From Branchiostoma floridae (lineage: Eukaryota; Chordata; Leptocardii; Amphioxiformes; Branchiostomatidae): 64,000 bases of DNA. The position numbers were made by a program, and so were the translations under genes. Of the stretch, positions 44,130-56,800 are shown one piece after another (position 1 is the first letter of the stretch; every line of letters starts with the position of its first letter). The stretch spans positions 28,574,249-28,638,248 of the forward strand of contig NC_049979.1 of assembly GCF_000003815.2 (NCBI RefSeq). The letters are read 5' to 3'. The notes beneath the pieces are model-generated. The model had not been told where the DNA came from. It saw only the letters and a list, made by a program, of their open reading frames with translations, and ran no database searches.

Positions 44130-44640
44130 CGCGAGGTTTAATTGCAAGGTATTTGGCCCAGACCCAGAGGGCATGGGTTCGAATTCTGTCATGCATGCTA
44201 CCGATCTTGCATTGTGCCTTTGGTAAAGGGCTCTTAACACAACTTTCCTCACTCAACCCCTCTGGAAGAACAAAGGCTATGCAAAAATGTAAATGCAGAA
44301 ACTTTTGCGGTGCTTTAATGTTCATGGTTTTCGCGGTGGCCGCTTCACCGCGAATTCAATACCACCGCGAACATTTTTCCATGGCAGTAAGAGACTGCAG
44401 TGCATAGTGCTTAACCGCGAAATTAAAACCACCGCCAAAAGTCCATTTTTCCGCTACCGCGAAATTAAATCTCCGCGAACTTAAACGCATTTACAGTATT
44501 GTGATTCCAGGTGTAAAAATGGGTACCTGACTTCGGTTGGGGATGTAAAAGGCGGTAGAAGGAGAGGGATGGGCTCCGCCGTCCAATACCGTGTCCTAGA
44601 CACAGAGCCTCAGAGGATAACAACAAACCACTGTCCTTTA
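44130..44640 (+). mobile_element. tRNA-derived SINE interrupted by other elements
   Basis: Head with B-box GGGTTCGAATTCTG (about 44177) and TTAACACAACTTTCCTCACT. After an interruption the body resumes at CAGGTGTAAAAATGGGTACC (about 44508) and runs to GTCCAATACCGTGTCC. The interruption includes a MITE (44287-44498) and about 30 bases resembling the LINE coding end at 45105. Confidence 0.65.
44287..44498. mobile_element. MITE family M9, copy 1, nested in a SINE
   Basis: Left end ATGTAAATGCAGAAAC, right end CTTAAACGCATTTACAGTA. Interior CCGCGAAC motifs and CCATGGCAGTAAG match the copy at 59993-60184. Confidence 0.75.
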
Positions 44641-45099
44641 AAAAGTCTCAAATGGCCAAGGGATTACTACTAAATTTGTTTTTCCGTATATGCGTTGTAT
44701 GTGGGATAAATGAAACAAGTTACTAACTTTGGTTGCTGTGCCACATTGTTCTTTTGTTTGAAGTAAAGAAAAGAGAAAAAACAACAACTCATGGTGACAT
44801 GTGAACAGGAATAACCGAGTTGGTACAAAAAGTCTGCGCTACGACAAGATGATACTTTAAGGATGTGAAATTCTCTTCTAAGACACAGACTTCCTTCCTG
44901 CTCGCAGTGACTTAACACTGGTAAATAAAATGCGAAACACGTCGTTGACAGATTCTCAGGACTTCCCAACGGCTCGTTGGAGATTTGTTTGTCATGTTGT
45001 TTCGCATTGGTCCGCTTAATTCTCACGACTCAATGTTTATGTCATGCCGCGTGAGATACTGAGTTGCTTTCCTCGAATTTACACCGGAAGACATACCCG

Positions 45100-45475
45100 C
45101 ACCCCTCTAGAACAAAGACTATGCAAATATTGTAATCTGAGGACGAATGCCATAGAATGTACATTGACACACATTGTATAGAGAAGAGAGAACTGTATAT
45201 GCTTGTACAAAACCTATTCCCCTAGTTCGTACACTCAAGTTCTGTAGAAAAATTCATATTCCTCATAAAACTAGACAATCCATCGATCATAAAACATATC
45301 TGTTCTTTTACCTCCACCATAACTGAAAAGCGAAGAGAAGTTGAATTTATATATAACGATAGTTTGATTTTGTATCTTATAATTGTATTTCTTCAACATG
45401 TCTTGTTGTGACCTGTACTTAGCCCGGTGCGGTAAAAATGTGCAATAAAGATCTTCATTCATTCATTAACAATTA
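45100..45475 (+). mobile_element. LINE 3' end fragment
   Basis: Remnant coding (LCKYCNLRTNAIECTL) resembles the Cys/His end of LINE reverse transcriptase ORFs. It is followed by CTGTACTTAGCCCGGTGCGG, CAATAAAGATCTTCATTCATT and an ATTC tail. Confidence 0.6.
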
Positions 45476-45545
45476 AAGCGGGTATCTCACAGGGTTGCGC
45501 CCGTTGGCTTTAAATTATTGCGACGACTTTGCCAATTACGGGACA
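45474..45545. mobile_element. MITE family M2, truncated end
   Basis: TAAAGCGGGTATCTCACAGG and GTTGCGCCCGTTGGC match the left part of the copy at 15438. No right end is found before the next element. Confidence 0.5.
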
Positions 45546-45567
45546 TACTCTTTTGACTAAAAAACCT

Positions 45568-45699
45568 AATCTCCAAGCAGATCTTGCGGTGGCATACGAT
45601 AGTATCATAAGCTTGGGAGGGAAACTCCTCTGCTGGCTAAACTCCTTCCCAAGCTTATGATACTATCTTATGCCACCGCCAGTTCTGCTTGGATATTAA
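45568..45699. mobile_element. MITE family M5, copy 1
   Basis: TAATCTCCAAGCAGATCTTG at the left and GTTCTGCTTGGATATTA at the right. The inverted match continues inward through GATAGTATCATAAGCTTGGG and CCCAAGCTTATGATACTATC, so the arms are about 50 bp with a short loop. Confidence 0.85.
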
Positions 45700-46130
45700 C
45701 AAAAACCAATACGTAGATCTGGAATTTCATTTTAGCCAAATGTTAACGTGGCCTTGTAGGTAACAACCGTAAAACGCACACGTGTGTACATTTCCATTCA
45801 ATACCGCAACCGTAGTACCCAAGGTCCCAAGGGAGGGGGGCATTGCTGTGCTATTGTTTCAAAACAACGGTTTGAACAAAAACTCAATCTATGGCATTTA
45901 CGGTAATCATTTCACCTCATGTCGGGACAACCTCTCGAGGGAGAAAACAAAGAAATGGTGGGGGAAACGGTAACATTTCCTAGCTTTATTGACACGACAA
46001 AAAGTAAAGTGACTTTGTATGGTACCGGTCAGCTAAAAAAAAAAGAAATAATACAGAATAGAGATAAAAAATCTACTAGAAATCTACAGACAATCATATT
46101 AGGTGGAGGGGTAATTTCTAATTTCTTTTA

Positions 46131-46487
46131 GACCATGTTGATTCAATTATATGGATGATATCACCGCACGCATTATTTTTCGATCGTTCTGAAAAAAAAA
46201 AAAGGTTTGCACCATAAAGCGTACAAAGTAGTTGCAAACTGGGAAAAAATATGCCGTAAATTGCAAAATAAATATACTAGTATTGAAGAATGGATAATAA
46301 CGTCGCATAACACCAAAGTCAATTTCAAAGTCAAGAACAGAACAAAAATGGATGATCTATTTTTTTTGTATACCGTTATTATCTGTCTTCAGTCATTTTT
46401 TCAACCTTGTTCAACCTGGCATTCTTTCCGCACGCTCGCATCAGTTTTATGGTTCCCAGAGGATGTCTTCCATATATTGGAATCAAA
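46131..46487. mobile_element. MITE family M7, copy truncated at the right
   Basis: Left end GACCATGTTGATTCAATTAT then ATGGATGATATC. The right arm ends at CTTCCATATATTGGAATCAA without the terminal GGCCT. Confidence 0.75.
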
Positions 46488-47700
46488 AATAAATATATCT
46501 TGTTTCAACATTAAAAGATAAGATATAAAATGGCGAAGGCAAACATTGGATACCAAATGACAACGCCAGGAAATGCTTTTTAACAGCCCTTCCAATTTCG
46601 CGCCATATTTTCCCTTAACCAAATGTGCATCACTACCCTTCGTGACGTCAGCACGCAACCCAAAATATTGGAAACGGATACGGGTGCTGTTTTGACACGG
46701 AGATTGAACTGGACATGACACCGGATTGCACGACTGACTACTGTTGTAATCTCGCTAAAAGCAAAAAGGAAAGACCCCCAGCCGATATACCTCCCTCTTA
46801 CTACAGGGATTTACAATTTGCATAAAAGGCGAGCTAACTCCCGAGAGACAAAAAAAGACAAATTACCACCACAGCTGACCAATTTAGTATCTGCCGCGAA
46901 TCAACTAACGGCACGGCGTGGTGTTATTATTACCTCTCATAACATATTCTATGTGAGTAGCTTACTGATGTTGTATAGAATTTCTGAGGGAACCTGATTT
47001 TTTATGGCAAGATGGGTAAGGTGATATCGAATAATCTTTGTGGTCAACCTAATATGATATGCATTGAATCACAGACCCAGAATGATAATTACCGAGGACT
47101 GGAATAGACCAATACAACACACGCGCGGCCACATATAGCACCACACCAAATAACAAGAACGCCTGTATGGTAATCCATCCTCTAATACATGCTACGAATA
47201 TTTTCTGAGCGTGACACATACTGTTTTTTTCTGTGCCCTGTGACGATTTTATTTCAAAAATCACATCTGAACCCTCTCGCACTTGTGTTGTGTACCGTTA
47301 GCATTAGGGTAATATAACAAGTGTATACCACAATGGCTATGATCAACTGGGCCACGCAATCACATAGCGAGACAAAACCGCTTGCGTGTTGGCATATTCA
47401 CTATTCCCTTAGGTATAACAATAACGCAAGACTGCGTGATTTTTCTTAATGATACACAAAAGAAAAGCCCCTCACCTGAAACTTGGTACAGGTATTTAAA
47501 ATCTTGTCCGGGAATGACTGAACGCTCTTTTGTTGACAAAACGTTGGACGCACGCCGCAAAGCACCCTGGGTTGGGAGGCTGTAAATTGCCCCTCCACTT
47601 GATACTGATCAGCTGGGATGGGTGATGACGTCACTCGGAAAGCCCGCCAAGGTTGAACAGTGTACGTCGTTGGTGTATCCTGTTTTCAGAGGGGACGTGA
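46488..47700. other. Gene-free stretch
   Basis: Only incidental open frames; no domain content or splice pattern seen. Confidence 0.4.
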
Positions 47701-47935
47701 CATCGATTTGGTGTAATGGTTAAGATTTTGTGGCCCAGAACCGAGAGGTTATGGGTTTGAATCCGGCTGACATGGTGCTACATTGGAATAGACACTTTAC
47801 ACGACTTTCTTGACACAGGTGTAAAAATGGGTACCTGATTTCGGTTGGGGAGGTAAAAGGTAGTGGACGGAGAGGGACTGACCCCGGGCCGGCCCGTCTT
47901 CCAATAGATATCGTGTCCATATATTTAACATCTGG
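47701..47935 (+). mobile_element. tRNA-derived SINE
   Basis: A polymerase III A-box-like TGGTGTAATGGTTAAG (about 47709) and B-box-like GGGTTTGAATCC (about 47752) lie about 40 bases apart, as in a tRNA. The body has CAGGTGTAAAAATGGGTACC and TTCGGTTGGGGAGGTAAAAG. The same body occurs at 22020-22260 (minus) and 44500-44640. Confidence 0.8.
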
Positions 47936-48106
47936 CGTGACATACCAATATGGTTGTGGAAGAACTAAACTTTACGTGACCAACACCAAATTTAATTGGG
48001 ACTTACCCCATCTTGTTTACCAACACAGATGAACTTTCATGCTAAAATGCCAATATGGTATTTGTCTGAGACAGAGTTGATAACAACCCACTATTTGCAT
48101 TCAGAG

Positions 48107-48219
48107 ATAATCTCCAAGCAGATCCACGGTGGCGAGCCCGTTTGACTCCCTTTGGCCGGATATACTCCTTGGCCAGCTTTGATACTGTCTTGTGGCACCG
48201 TAGGATCTGCTTGGAGATT
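48107..48219. mobile_element. MITE family M5, copy 2, with 8-bp target duplication
   Basis: ATAATCTCCAAGCAGATCC at the left and GGATCTGCTTGGAGATT at the right. Identical ATTCAGAG octamers flank it (48099-48106 and 48220-48227). An 8-bp target duplication is typical of hAT elements. Confidence 0.8.
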
Positions 48220-48480
48220 ATTCAGAGAGGGATATCGTATTAGAACTACTAGTATATTTTGTTTTCAAGTCCTCGAACCATTGGCATTGTGTCAGGTTGC
48301 GACATTGTTTATTAACGCATGTGTGGAAACGGGAGTACTAAGTATTTACCGGTCGTTTTAGTTACCAATGGTCCAGAACAGTCACCCGCCTTGGAGGTCT
48401 TCACGTTCGATTGACGGTGTCCTTCGCATGTTTGAGTTTCAACTCCCCAAGACCAACTACACCTGACAACATAAATAATA

Positions 48481-48840
48481 CCGTGTTTGTATGTTACGCC
48501 ACCTCCTTGGTTACGCTGAAGGGTCTTTGTATAACATCGGTAAATAGTACAGACCTGTACATAATTAGATGACAGTGGCAGAAAAACGCCGTATTTCAGG
48601 GTTATACGGCCGGCTCCGTAAACAATACAGATATGGGATACAGAGTGTTGACAGAATAACGCCATATCTCACCGTTATCCAACCCGGACTCAGTAAAAGA
48701 TATACACTGTATGAGATACGTGGTGTTGACAGAAGAACACCATGTAGCACGGCTGTACGACCGACTCAGTACTGTATAAAGAAATAAGTTACAGATATGA
48801 AGTAACGTTACAGGGTGTTGACACAACCTAACAATATTGA
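48481..48840. repeat. Degenerate tandem repeat of about 78-90 bp
   Basis: Blocks GTGTTGACAGAA(T/G)AACGCCA and GACTCAGTA recur near 48646, 48722 and 48815. Overlapping open frames on both strands across it look incidental. Confidence 0.6.
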
Positions 48841-49067
48841 GCTGAAAATTATATGATCCGAATCCGGAGGCTTGGCCATGGGGCGTTTGGTACGTCATAT
48901 CAACACAGCAAAATCCTATAATCTTGTTTACAAATTCAAGTGGAACGTGGCATTTATGTCGGAATAAAATATAGTGTGGACTACATGTTAGAAATGTATA
49001 ACCCGTCCCTAACACGGCGAAATGGTAGGGAGGTAAAGATAGTCAGAAAGCCTTTTAGTCCGTACTA

Positions 49068-49205
49068 TATGGCCGGCTGATTTTATTACATGGATGGCAT
49101 CCTCTGGGCACCCCCGAAAACTGATGCGAGCGTGCGAAGAAAAGGCTTGACAAAAGAAAGAAAAAGAACGTTGCATTCACTATCAAATCTAAGTGGTCTG
49201 GAAGG
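49068..49205. mobile_element. MITE family M7, left end only
   Basis: TGGCCGGCTGATTTTATTAC then ATGGATGGCATCCTCTGGG matches the family left end. The right end is not found. Confidence 0.5.
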
Positions 49206-50417
49206 ATAGATAATATATCAAAATGTTGCACCTCCCCAGCCCCGCCGCACGTGAGCTGTTGGAGCGGATGTGTGGAAGGTCCTGTGGGGAAGAGTGTGAC
49301 ACCTGTCTGCAGCGTCCCCTGTCGAGACTTGCACGTACTGCTTCAAGCACGTAATGCTGCTTACCTGTGTAATGCCATTATTAATGGAGACTTGGACACT
49401 GCAAGAACATCCGGGCCTGGGATCTGGATAAGCCTGTTGTTTGCAGCTCAGACTGCTATGTTGGGTGTCATATGGGTCTATTCTCAAGCTGCAGATAGTT
49501 GTAACTGTTACATGAAATAGTGCAATATGCAATTAGTGCAATATATTAGTTTTGCCATTGTTTTGTGCAAATAAGTTTAAAGAATTCTAAAACAGTCTGT
49601 ATCTCAGCAGGCCGACGCACACGATTGTTCTTTTTAATATGTCTTACCTTGGGCCCTCTGAACGTCGTAAGTCCAGAAAAAGGGTTGACCTAGGTACCTT
49701 AATCTTTCATCTTGTAATTGTATGTCTAAAGCTCAATAAAGATGATTCTGAAGAAAAAAAAATGTCTGATTGCATTTCTTACAAAGCAATGTTTAATTTG
49801 TATTGTTTTTAAATGAAATGTTCTTCTCTGTTTAAAAATGCCCTTCATAAACCCTTTCTGCCATATCATCTTATTGCAGATTTGGTAATTTTCATTTTTA
49901 AAATAGCTACAGGATCAACCTTAAGTCTTTAGCTTTACATACATTTTTATGTTGGTAAGTTTGTTAATTAGTTAATTATGTTATCAAATGCATGGACATT
50001 TACAAAAAAGACCACAGGGACACAATGATCTTTAGTTTGATTCAATTTTTAATTTGCATCTATCCTGGTAGACTGAGGACTTAGTTAGCAATATCGCTGT
50101 TTGTGACAAACATACTGACAATTGCAATTTCCATTGGAAAAAGTGATTTTATGCTATCTTAAAGACAAAAGCGAATAAAGGAATGTACACAATTACAACT
50201 TACTTTTACTTTTGTGTTTGACTATAAATGTATCATGTTAGCAGTTATCGACTAAAAAGATTAAGTTCTGTACCATTAGAACTTATATCTTAGCTGGCTT
50301 GAAATTTCACCGTAGCTGTATGTTGTGCAATATCATCCCAATCTCTAAATAACAACAGAAGTCCTGTACAGCAGTGATACAAGAAAGCTTCGCTCCCGAG
50401 GCATTGCCAAAAACTAA
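49206..50417. other. Region downstream of PNPT1, content unresolved
   Basis: It holds the probable PNPT1 3' UTR (minus strand, adjoining 50418). From about 49230 to 49760 a GC-richer block is followed by CTCAATAAAGATGATTCTG and A8, which looks like the polyadenylated 3' end of a plus-strand transcript or retroelement. Open frames at 49218-49532 (minus) and 49251-49520 (plus) are not recognisable. Confidence 0.4.
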
Positions 50418-50807
50418 TCATGTTGCTGCATGTGTTGTTGAGTCGTTGGAAGTTGTCTTATCTGATCTGTCCGAAGCTTCTGTCACCTCATCACTATGTC
50501 CATCCTCCTTTTCTTTCTCATTCTGTCTATCCTCACTATGTCCTTCCTCCAGTTCTCTCTCATTCTGTCTATCCTCCCCCTCCTCTTTCACCTCCCCATT
50601 CTCTTCTTCCTTCTGTTCGCTGGACGTCTGAGTGACCCAAGGGGAGGCCGGAGTCCTGGTCAGGTTCAAGTTCTTGACCACTGACGACGCGGGAGCGATC
50701 AGGACCTTTCGCGACAATCTCATCATACCGGTGGCCGGGTCCCGCCCGAAGTACTTGACAGACATTTCTTGTCCGACGTCAAAGCCAAGAGCAGATGGGT
50801 GGCTTAC
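50418..50807 (-). CDS. PNPT1: PNPT1 last exon: end of S1 domain plus acidic tail
   Basis: It encodes [20 protein letters not shown] and [15 protein letters not shown], the conserved end of the S1 RNA-binding domain, then a Glu/Asp/Lys-rich tail of about 60 residues ending THAAT and TGA at 50418. The tail holds two copies of EDRQNE(R/K)E(L/K)E(E/D)GHS. From memory the vertebrate protein ends much sooner and without this acidic repeat. Confidence 0.93.
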   Translation of the reverse strand, partial: VSHPSALGFDVGQEMSVKYFGRDPATGMMRLSRKVLIAPASSVVKNLNLTRTPASPWVTQTSSEQKEEENGEVKEEGEDRQNERELEEGHSEDRQNEKEKEDGHSDEVTEASDRSDKTTSNDSTTHAAT

Positions 50808-53800
50808 CTGGGGAAGGGGCAAGGAATATGTCTATTTTCAACATCTCAATGACAATGACAATGAAGTTTATTGCATATTCATATTCACCCTAAATGCAGT
50901 CAGTTTGATATAAAAGGTAGTAAACAGAAAGTTATACATATAGTATAGTTTACATGCATCTTCTCTCTTCTTAAAACAAGCGAAGACAAAATTACAGAGA
51001 TTTTCCAGTATATCGTGGTCAAATGATGACATAAGATATTAATATTTTGAACAATCATATCTTTCTTCGTTAGATGTGCATATTTCTGATCTACTTGTGT
51101 TGCATTAACAAATGTATTGTGCAAATCCTTGTACAGTGAACACTCTCGAACAAAGTGTATTTCGGTTTCTACATGCATGTGGTTCTTATTGCAAAATATA
51201 CATAGTCTATCATTAGGTCTAGAGGAGTTTATCTATATCTACCAGCTTCAATTTCTAGTGAGTGATCGCTGATCATTAGTTTAAAGAGTGTCCTAACTAG
51301 ACTAATAATCTTCAAAAACACAGAAAATCTTCCTTCAGAGGAAAGACAAACTTGAACAGTAGTAACAGAACAGTGCTGGAGGATACCCACCCTTCTGTGG
51401 TCCAGCTGTGAGTTGTGTAACAGTGTAGGCTGCATGGTGGGGAACAGTTTCACCATCACTCCACTCTCTCTGCAGGGATGGAGCAATATGGTCAGAACAG
51501 ACTTCCTTACTTCATATTTATGAGAATAGGCAAATCATTTATTTATTTTACCAAATCTAAATAGGGATATTTATCCAAACGTAACTCAGCCAAAGATACG
51601 GGAGTTGTTTACAGAGGTTTACACTGTAGTGAGTGTGCCTCTACCTAAATTATTTGCCAAAGTAACATGTGCTCTTCAATGATAGCAGTAACAATAATGA
51701 ACTGGTGACAACTTGATAATGTTAAGTCAAAGTTCCAATCAGAACAAAAGTCAACAAAACCAACCTGTGTCCTGTGCCTTAAGTTTGAAGACACGATCTC
51801 ATACCAAAGATGAAGCTGATTTTTAATGCCTCATGACATTTTGTATTCGTCTTTTTCAGTGTTAAATTTTTGGCTTTGTGGTAGGATTTATGCGTTTTAA
51901 GTCACAAAAGGTAAAGTACTGATACTGTGTACTGGTATGTATATCTACATCAGAGGCTAGCTCCTTAAATGTAGACAATAAAGTTGAAACTTCACCTGAT
52001 CTCAGTGATGGTAGCTGTGTAGATGGCACCAAAATCCAGCTGTGGTTCTCTCTGAAGAAAAGTACAAAACATTATTCTCATTATATCATAATTGAAACAT
52101 GTACATGACATTGTATAATATATAATAATTATTGAAAATGTTGAGGCATGTGAACATTTGGAAAAGTTCCTTTGGAAAATATCATAATGTGTTGGGAAAA
52201 GAGTACTTTTTACATGAAGATGGCAGCCCTTGCAGTTAAAAAAATGCTGCTTTAGGGGGCAAACCTACTCTACGTCTTAAAACTAATTGATCACCCCTTG
52301 TGTAGTAGTACACTCAGAACCAGGATGGCAGAACCCTGACCTTGTCTTTCAGTAGGTTGTCAATTTCTTCCCGCGCCTCGTTCATGGCGGCGGTGTTGGG
52401 CGCAAACACCGAGAACGTCTCCTCATCCACCTGTGTGATGGTCACACCTGGGGTACAGTAAGAAAACAGTCTTAAGAACGAAGGCAAAGAAAGAGGGAAA
52501 CTATCCCTCCATGCTTTATCCACTGCTTGGATTTGTTTGTTTGTTTGTATTGCATATTGGTAAACCATCTTGTGGTGTATAAATACAGGTTTCTACTGAA
52601 AAGTACAAGCTGCACATCCAGAAAGATATATCTGATCCACTCACACCGAAAAGGACTCCTACTCTTTAAGAAAATAATCTTAAGAATTAAGGCATTAAGA
52701 AACAGTGAAACTATTTCTCCATGTTTCTCTACTGTTTTGTTTTCTTTCTTCCTTTGCATTGCATACCCAGACTTGTATTCTTGACATACTTGTATTCTAT
52801 GTCTATGTGCAGTCAACCCTGTACAAGTGTCAACTTGTACCAAAATACCACCTGTCGAATGTGACCACTTTCTGGTAAATTTCCCAGTGACACAAGCATA
52901 GTTACAGTAAGGATCCAGTCTATAGTGACCACTAGGGCTGGGTACCGGTACAGAAAATTCAGGTCCAGGTCCGGTTCAGGTCCAAAGGATCAGGTCCAGG
53001 TCCGAACCTGAACCTGGACCTGATGCAGTATGACTCATACCATGGTCCATTTCACTACCAAGAAATCTGTTCGGTGGAGTATTAGACTTACACTGGCGTT
53101 TTAAAATCCTACAACGCTAACTGCACCGGTACGATTGGCTGTAAAACTTGGTAGAAATTTACTATAAACTCTCCTCTTCTTCACTCGTTATTTTCTTCCA
53201 CCTGCAAGCACCAAAACATGTGAATGACTGATAAAATAATCTGTTAATTTTCTAATCGGTCCAACATCCGGTCCACCTAATTTTTTCAGGTCCGGTTTTT
53301 CTGGACCGGTCCAATAAGAAAAACCGGTTTTGTACCGGTACGCTGTACCGATACCCAGCCCTAGTGACCACCTGTCCTCACAGACCTAAAAGACCAGTTT
53401 TAATAGTATTGCAAGAAACAGAAAACAAGTATTTCAAGTTTCACCTGTCTCTGCAGTGATCTTCCTGATATTGTAGCCTCCAGGCCCGACAAACTGGGCT
53501 CTCTTGGCCATCGGCACTTTCAGCTGCTCTGTAATGAGATGAATACAGTATTGAATTCAGTACATTGTGCATGCATCACAACATTCTTTCACATACAAGA
53601 GTCCAACAATACAGCGATTTGTCGTGATGATGCTAAAATGTCATTATTTATTTGACGTCAAATTCTATAAACTAGGATGTATGTGTAGCTGGTATATTTA
53701 GTTAACTACCCTCCAGCTTGAAATGCCAGTTTTACGAGCGCAGTTAAATTATTTCAACAACCTGTGATACCGGCACCTTACCTTTTCTTGTCTACCGACA

Positions 53801-56800
53801 TGTACAAGCATTGTTTAGACTATCTACTATTTACTAGTAGTAGTGAGAATGCTCCTACAGTACTTCATTTTGTAAGTAGTAAGGAGTTCCACTCTATGAT
53901 TATCATATTTTTTAAATCAATTCTTAAACACATTACTCCTGGGTTGATAACTCTGGTACTTGAAGCCAAAACCACTTCTTAGTCTTTTTTTAAACGTTAT
54001 GGCAGTGAATACTATGTAGTTGGTGCTTCCAGAATGTGAGCATCTGCATTAATAGTATATAAAAGTTAGATGTATGCTCCAAAAGTGCAGACACTTGTAT
54101 AGATAGAACACAAAGTGAGCGGCTCACCGGATACTGGTCCATACTCCTTTCTAGTGTTCCTGGGTTTGGCCAGCGCCCTGTTCATGATGTTGATGATGTC
54201 AGACTTCGCCACAGTGGCCTGCTGGGTAGCCTCCATTATGATCTTCAGCGGCAGGCCGGGTAACTTGATGTCAGCCTGAAGGGGGAGGGGGGCAGGGGTG
54301 AAACTTCTGTTTTGACATTTCATTATGAGCAGTTAAAACATTCTGTGTATGACACGCAGACGGAAGACGAAACTTGAAACTATTTCCTTAACTAGTAGTG
54401 AAATTCGGCTTTGTTGCGGCTTGCGTGTTTAACCAAGCATACACAAGATCCCACATAAGTGTGTTGGGTTCTTTATCCATCATATCATCATATATCAGAG
54501 GGGTTAATATATGATGTTACTTTGCAAAATCATGCCCGAGGGCATAGAACAAGGACTAAGAGAAGTAGATAGTGTGATACATAAAACTAGTGTCTAATGA
54601 ACTATATGATACAATGAATACTATTGTCGGGTTTGACTTCTTCTTTGAAGGCAGTGGTTAATGAACTGTCCCACGTTCTGTATGATGGTGGGGTTTTGTG
54701 CTTTAAGTAGAAATATAGTCTTTTGGTGATTTTTTTAGGTGGTAAAAGACACTTGAGGCTTACACCTGAGCTCACTCACACACTGTGAGTTTTATGTCAC
54801 CATCCGAAATGAAAAAGTGCAATCCCTTACAAAATGAGCTGGGTCAGATCCTAGACATTGCTTGGTTCCTCTTCAGGGTCAGACCCTAGACATTTAGAAT
54901 GTTTCTCACCTGTAAGGCTGTTACCCCTTTCTTGGTTCCTGCCATTTTGAAGTCCATATCTCCCATGTAGTCCTCTATGCCCTAGGACAAAATAATGTGA
55001 AATTATATTAAAACTTTCCTTTCAAGGCACAATATTGCTCTGCTATAGAATGAACATTTCCATTGTATTAGAAGACATAAGGCCAGGTTGATTTGATTTT
55101 AATTCATATGGATGACAATTTTCGTCTGTGTCAGAAAAAAATGTTTCGACCACAGTGTAAATCATACAGAACAGTATCAAAATGAGAAAATATGTACCAA
55201 AATTTGTAAAAATATGCCAATCTCATCATTTTCAAAGTCGAAAATGATGATGCGGAAGAACAAAAAAATTAAGAATATATTGTTTGGTATGCCATACCCT
55301 GTGTGTTTAGTTTCTCCAACCTTCCTGACTACTTAGTAGGGCTGACGTCACAGTTGCGTTGCGCGTTAGAAGGCACAAAATGGGAAGGCGATTTGGGTGT
55401 GACTTAAAATCCTTTAAAATCTTCTTTTTCCTTGAAAATTTTGGCCCAAACTGGAGACTTTTTGCGATAGAAGGAACAGACAAGGTCTAATCTTTCCCAT
55501 TTTGATCAAAATTTGCTCAGTTTAGCAGTTTAGATGGTGCACGGAAGGGTTTTAGTTGTTGTGTCATATTGGTGGTATCAGGAGAAAACTGTAGTCAAAG
55601 CTGAGGTTTCTTTCATAGAGCGGGGATTCCTAGGAGTTTGAGGTGGTTAACACTCTGTTTTCTTTTAGTTTTTACAAAGATGACCCTTGTGGCTGTCTGG
55701 TGGAGAAATTTTTTTAAGATTGAAATTGGGGTTAGTACTTTTCTGAAGCCTTGTTTTAGTGTATTTCAACATGCTTGCCTATGGAGAGGTCCAACTATAA
55801 TGTCAGCCCTTAGTAATACATGTAGTCTCATACTGAAGGCACCTTTTTGGGGCAAACTTTTTTCAGGATGTCATCCACATAATCATTAACATGGCCTAAT
55901 GATTGTTGACTGTTGCTAACAAAGACTGCTTTGTGAATGTTTTTTCAACCATATTTCTACTTTTAACACTAAGACAGCACCCATATCATACCAGTATATC
56001 AGTGAGTAGTTTGTAGTCCTGTATGTCTGTGGGGTTGTCTGGCTCAGTCCTGGTCACCAGACCAATGGCTACACCCGCCACCGGAGAGGAGATGGGCACC
56101 CCTGAAACAGACACAATAACAAGCTGTTGTTATACCCACAAGATCAGAGATGGGCACCCTGAAACACACAATAACGACTTGAATTGTTATCAATACATTA
56201 TATACACCTGCCACAGGAGCAGAGATGCTAATTAGCACTCCAGACGTCGGAATGCGGTTTACAGGATTCTAGCCAGCGTCCGTCTTTCCATCCTTTGACC
56301 GAATTTTGATGCTGGGGACAGACATGAATTTTGCCCATTCTGCCCTCTATGATGGACAAAAATCGGCAGGTAAAGATATTAAAACAGATGTCATTGAACC
56401 AAGCAGAGTTTACAAGCAAAATTTGCCCCTGTAATTGCAGGGAATAGCATTTCAGAGGGTCTAGATTTCCAAATTTTTCAGGGGGAACATGCTCCTGGAC
56501 CCACTAGGATCACTGCGCCTTCGGCACTCGACAGGATTTCCAAATTCAAAATCCAGGGGACGGAAAATAATTCAGGCTGGCTAGAGCACTGGTTTAAACA
56601 CATGCTGAAGTTATCCCTGAGCTTTCGGACGAATACTCCGGATCTGTCTGAGGAAATTTTTCCAACATCTGGACTACGAAAATAAAATTTCCATCTAGAA
56701 AACAAAAAAAACTGTCGGCGACAAGATATCGACTCTGCAGATGTCAGGAAAAACTGTGTATAGATTGGGCCTTACAGGCTTTTTGTAGAGATAGCAGTGA

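Noticed and set aside
47705-47770. Possible functional tRNA gene
   Set aside because: A- and B-box-like motifs are present but the acceptor stem does not pair and a SINE body follows; the same applies at 63711.
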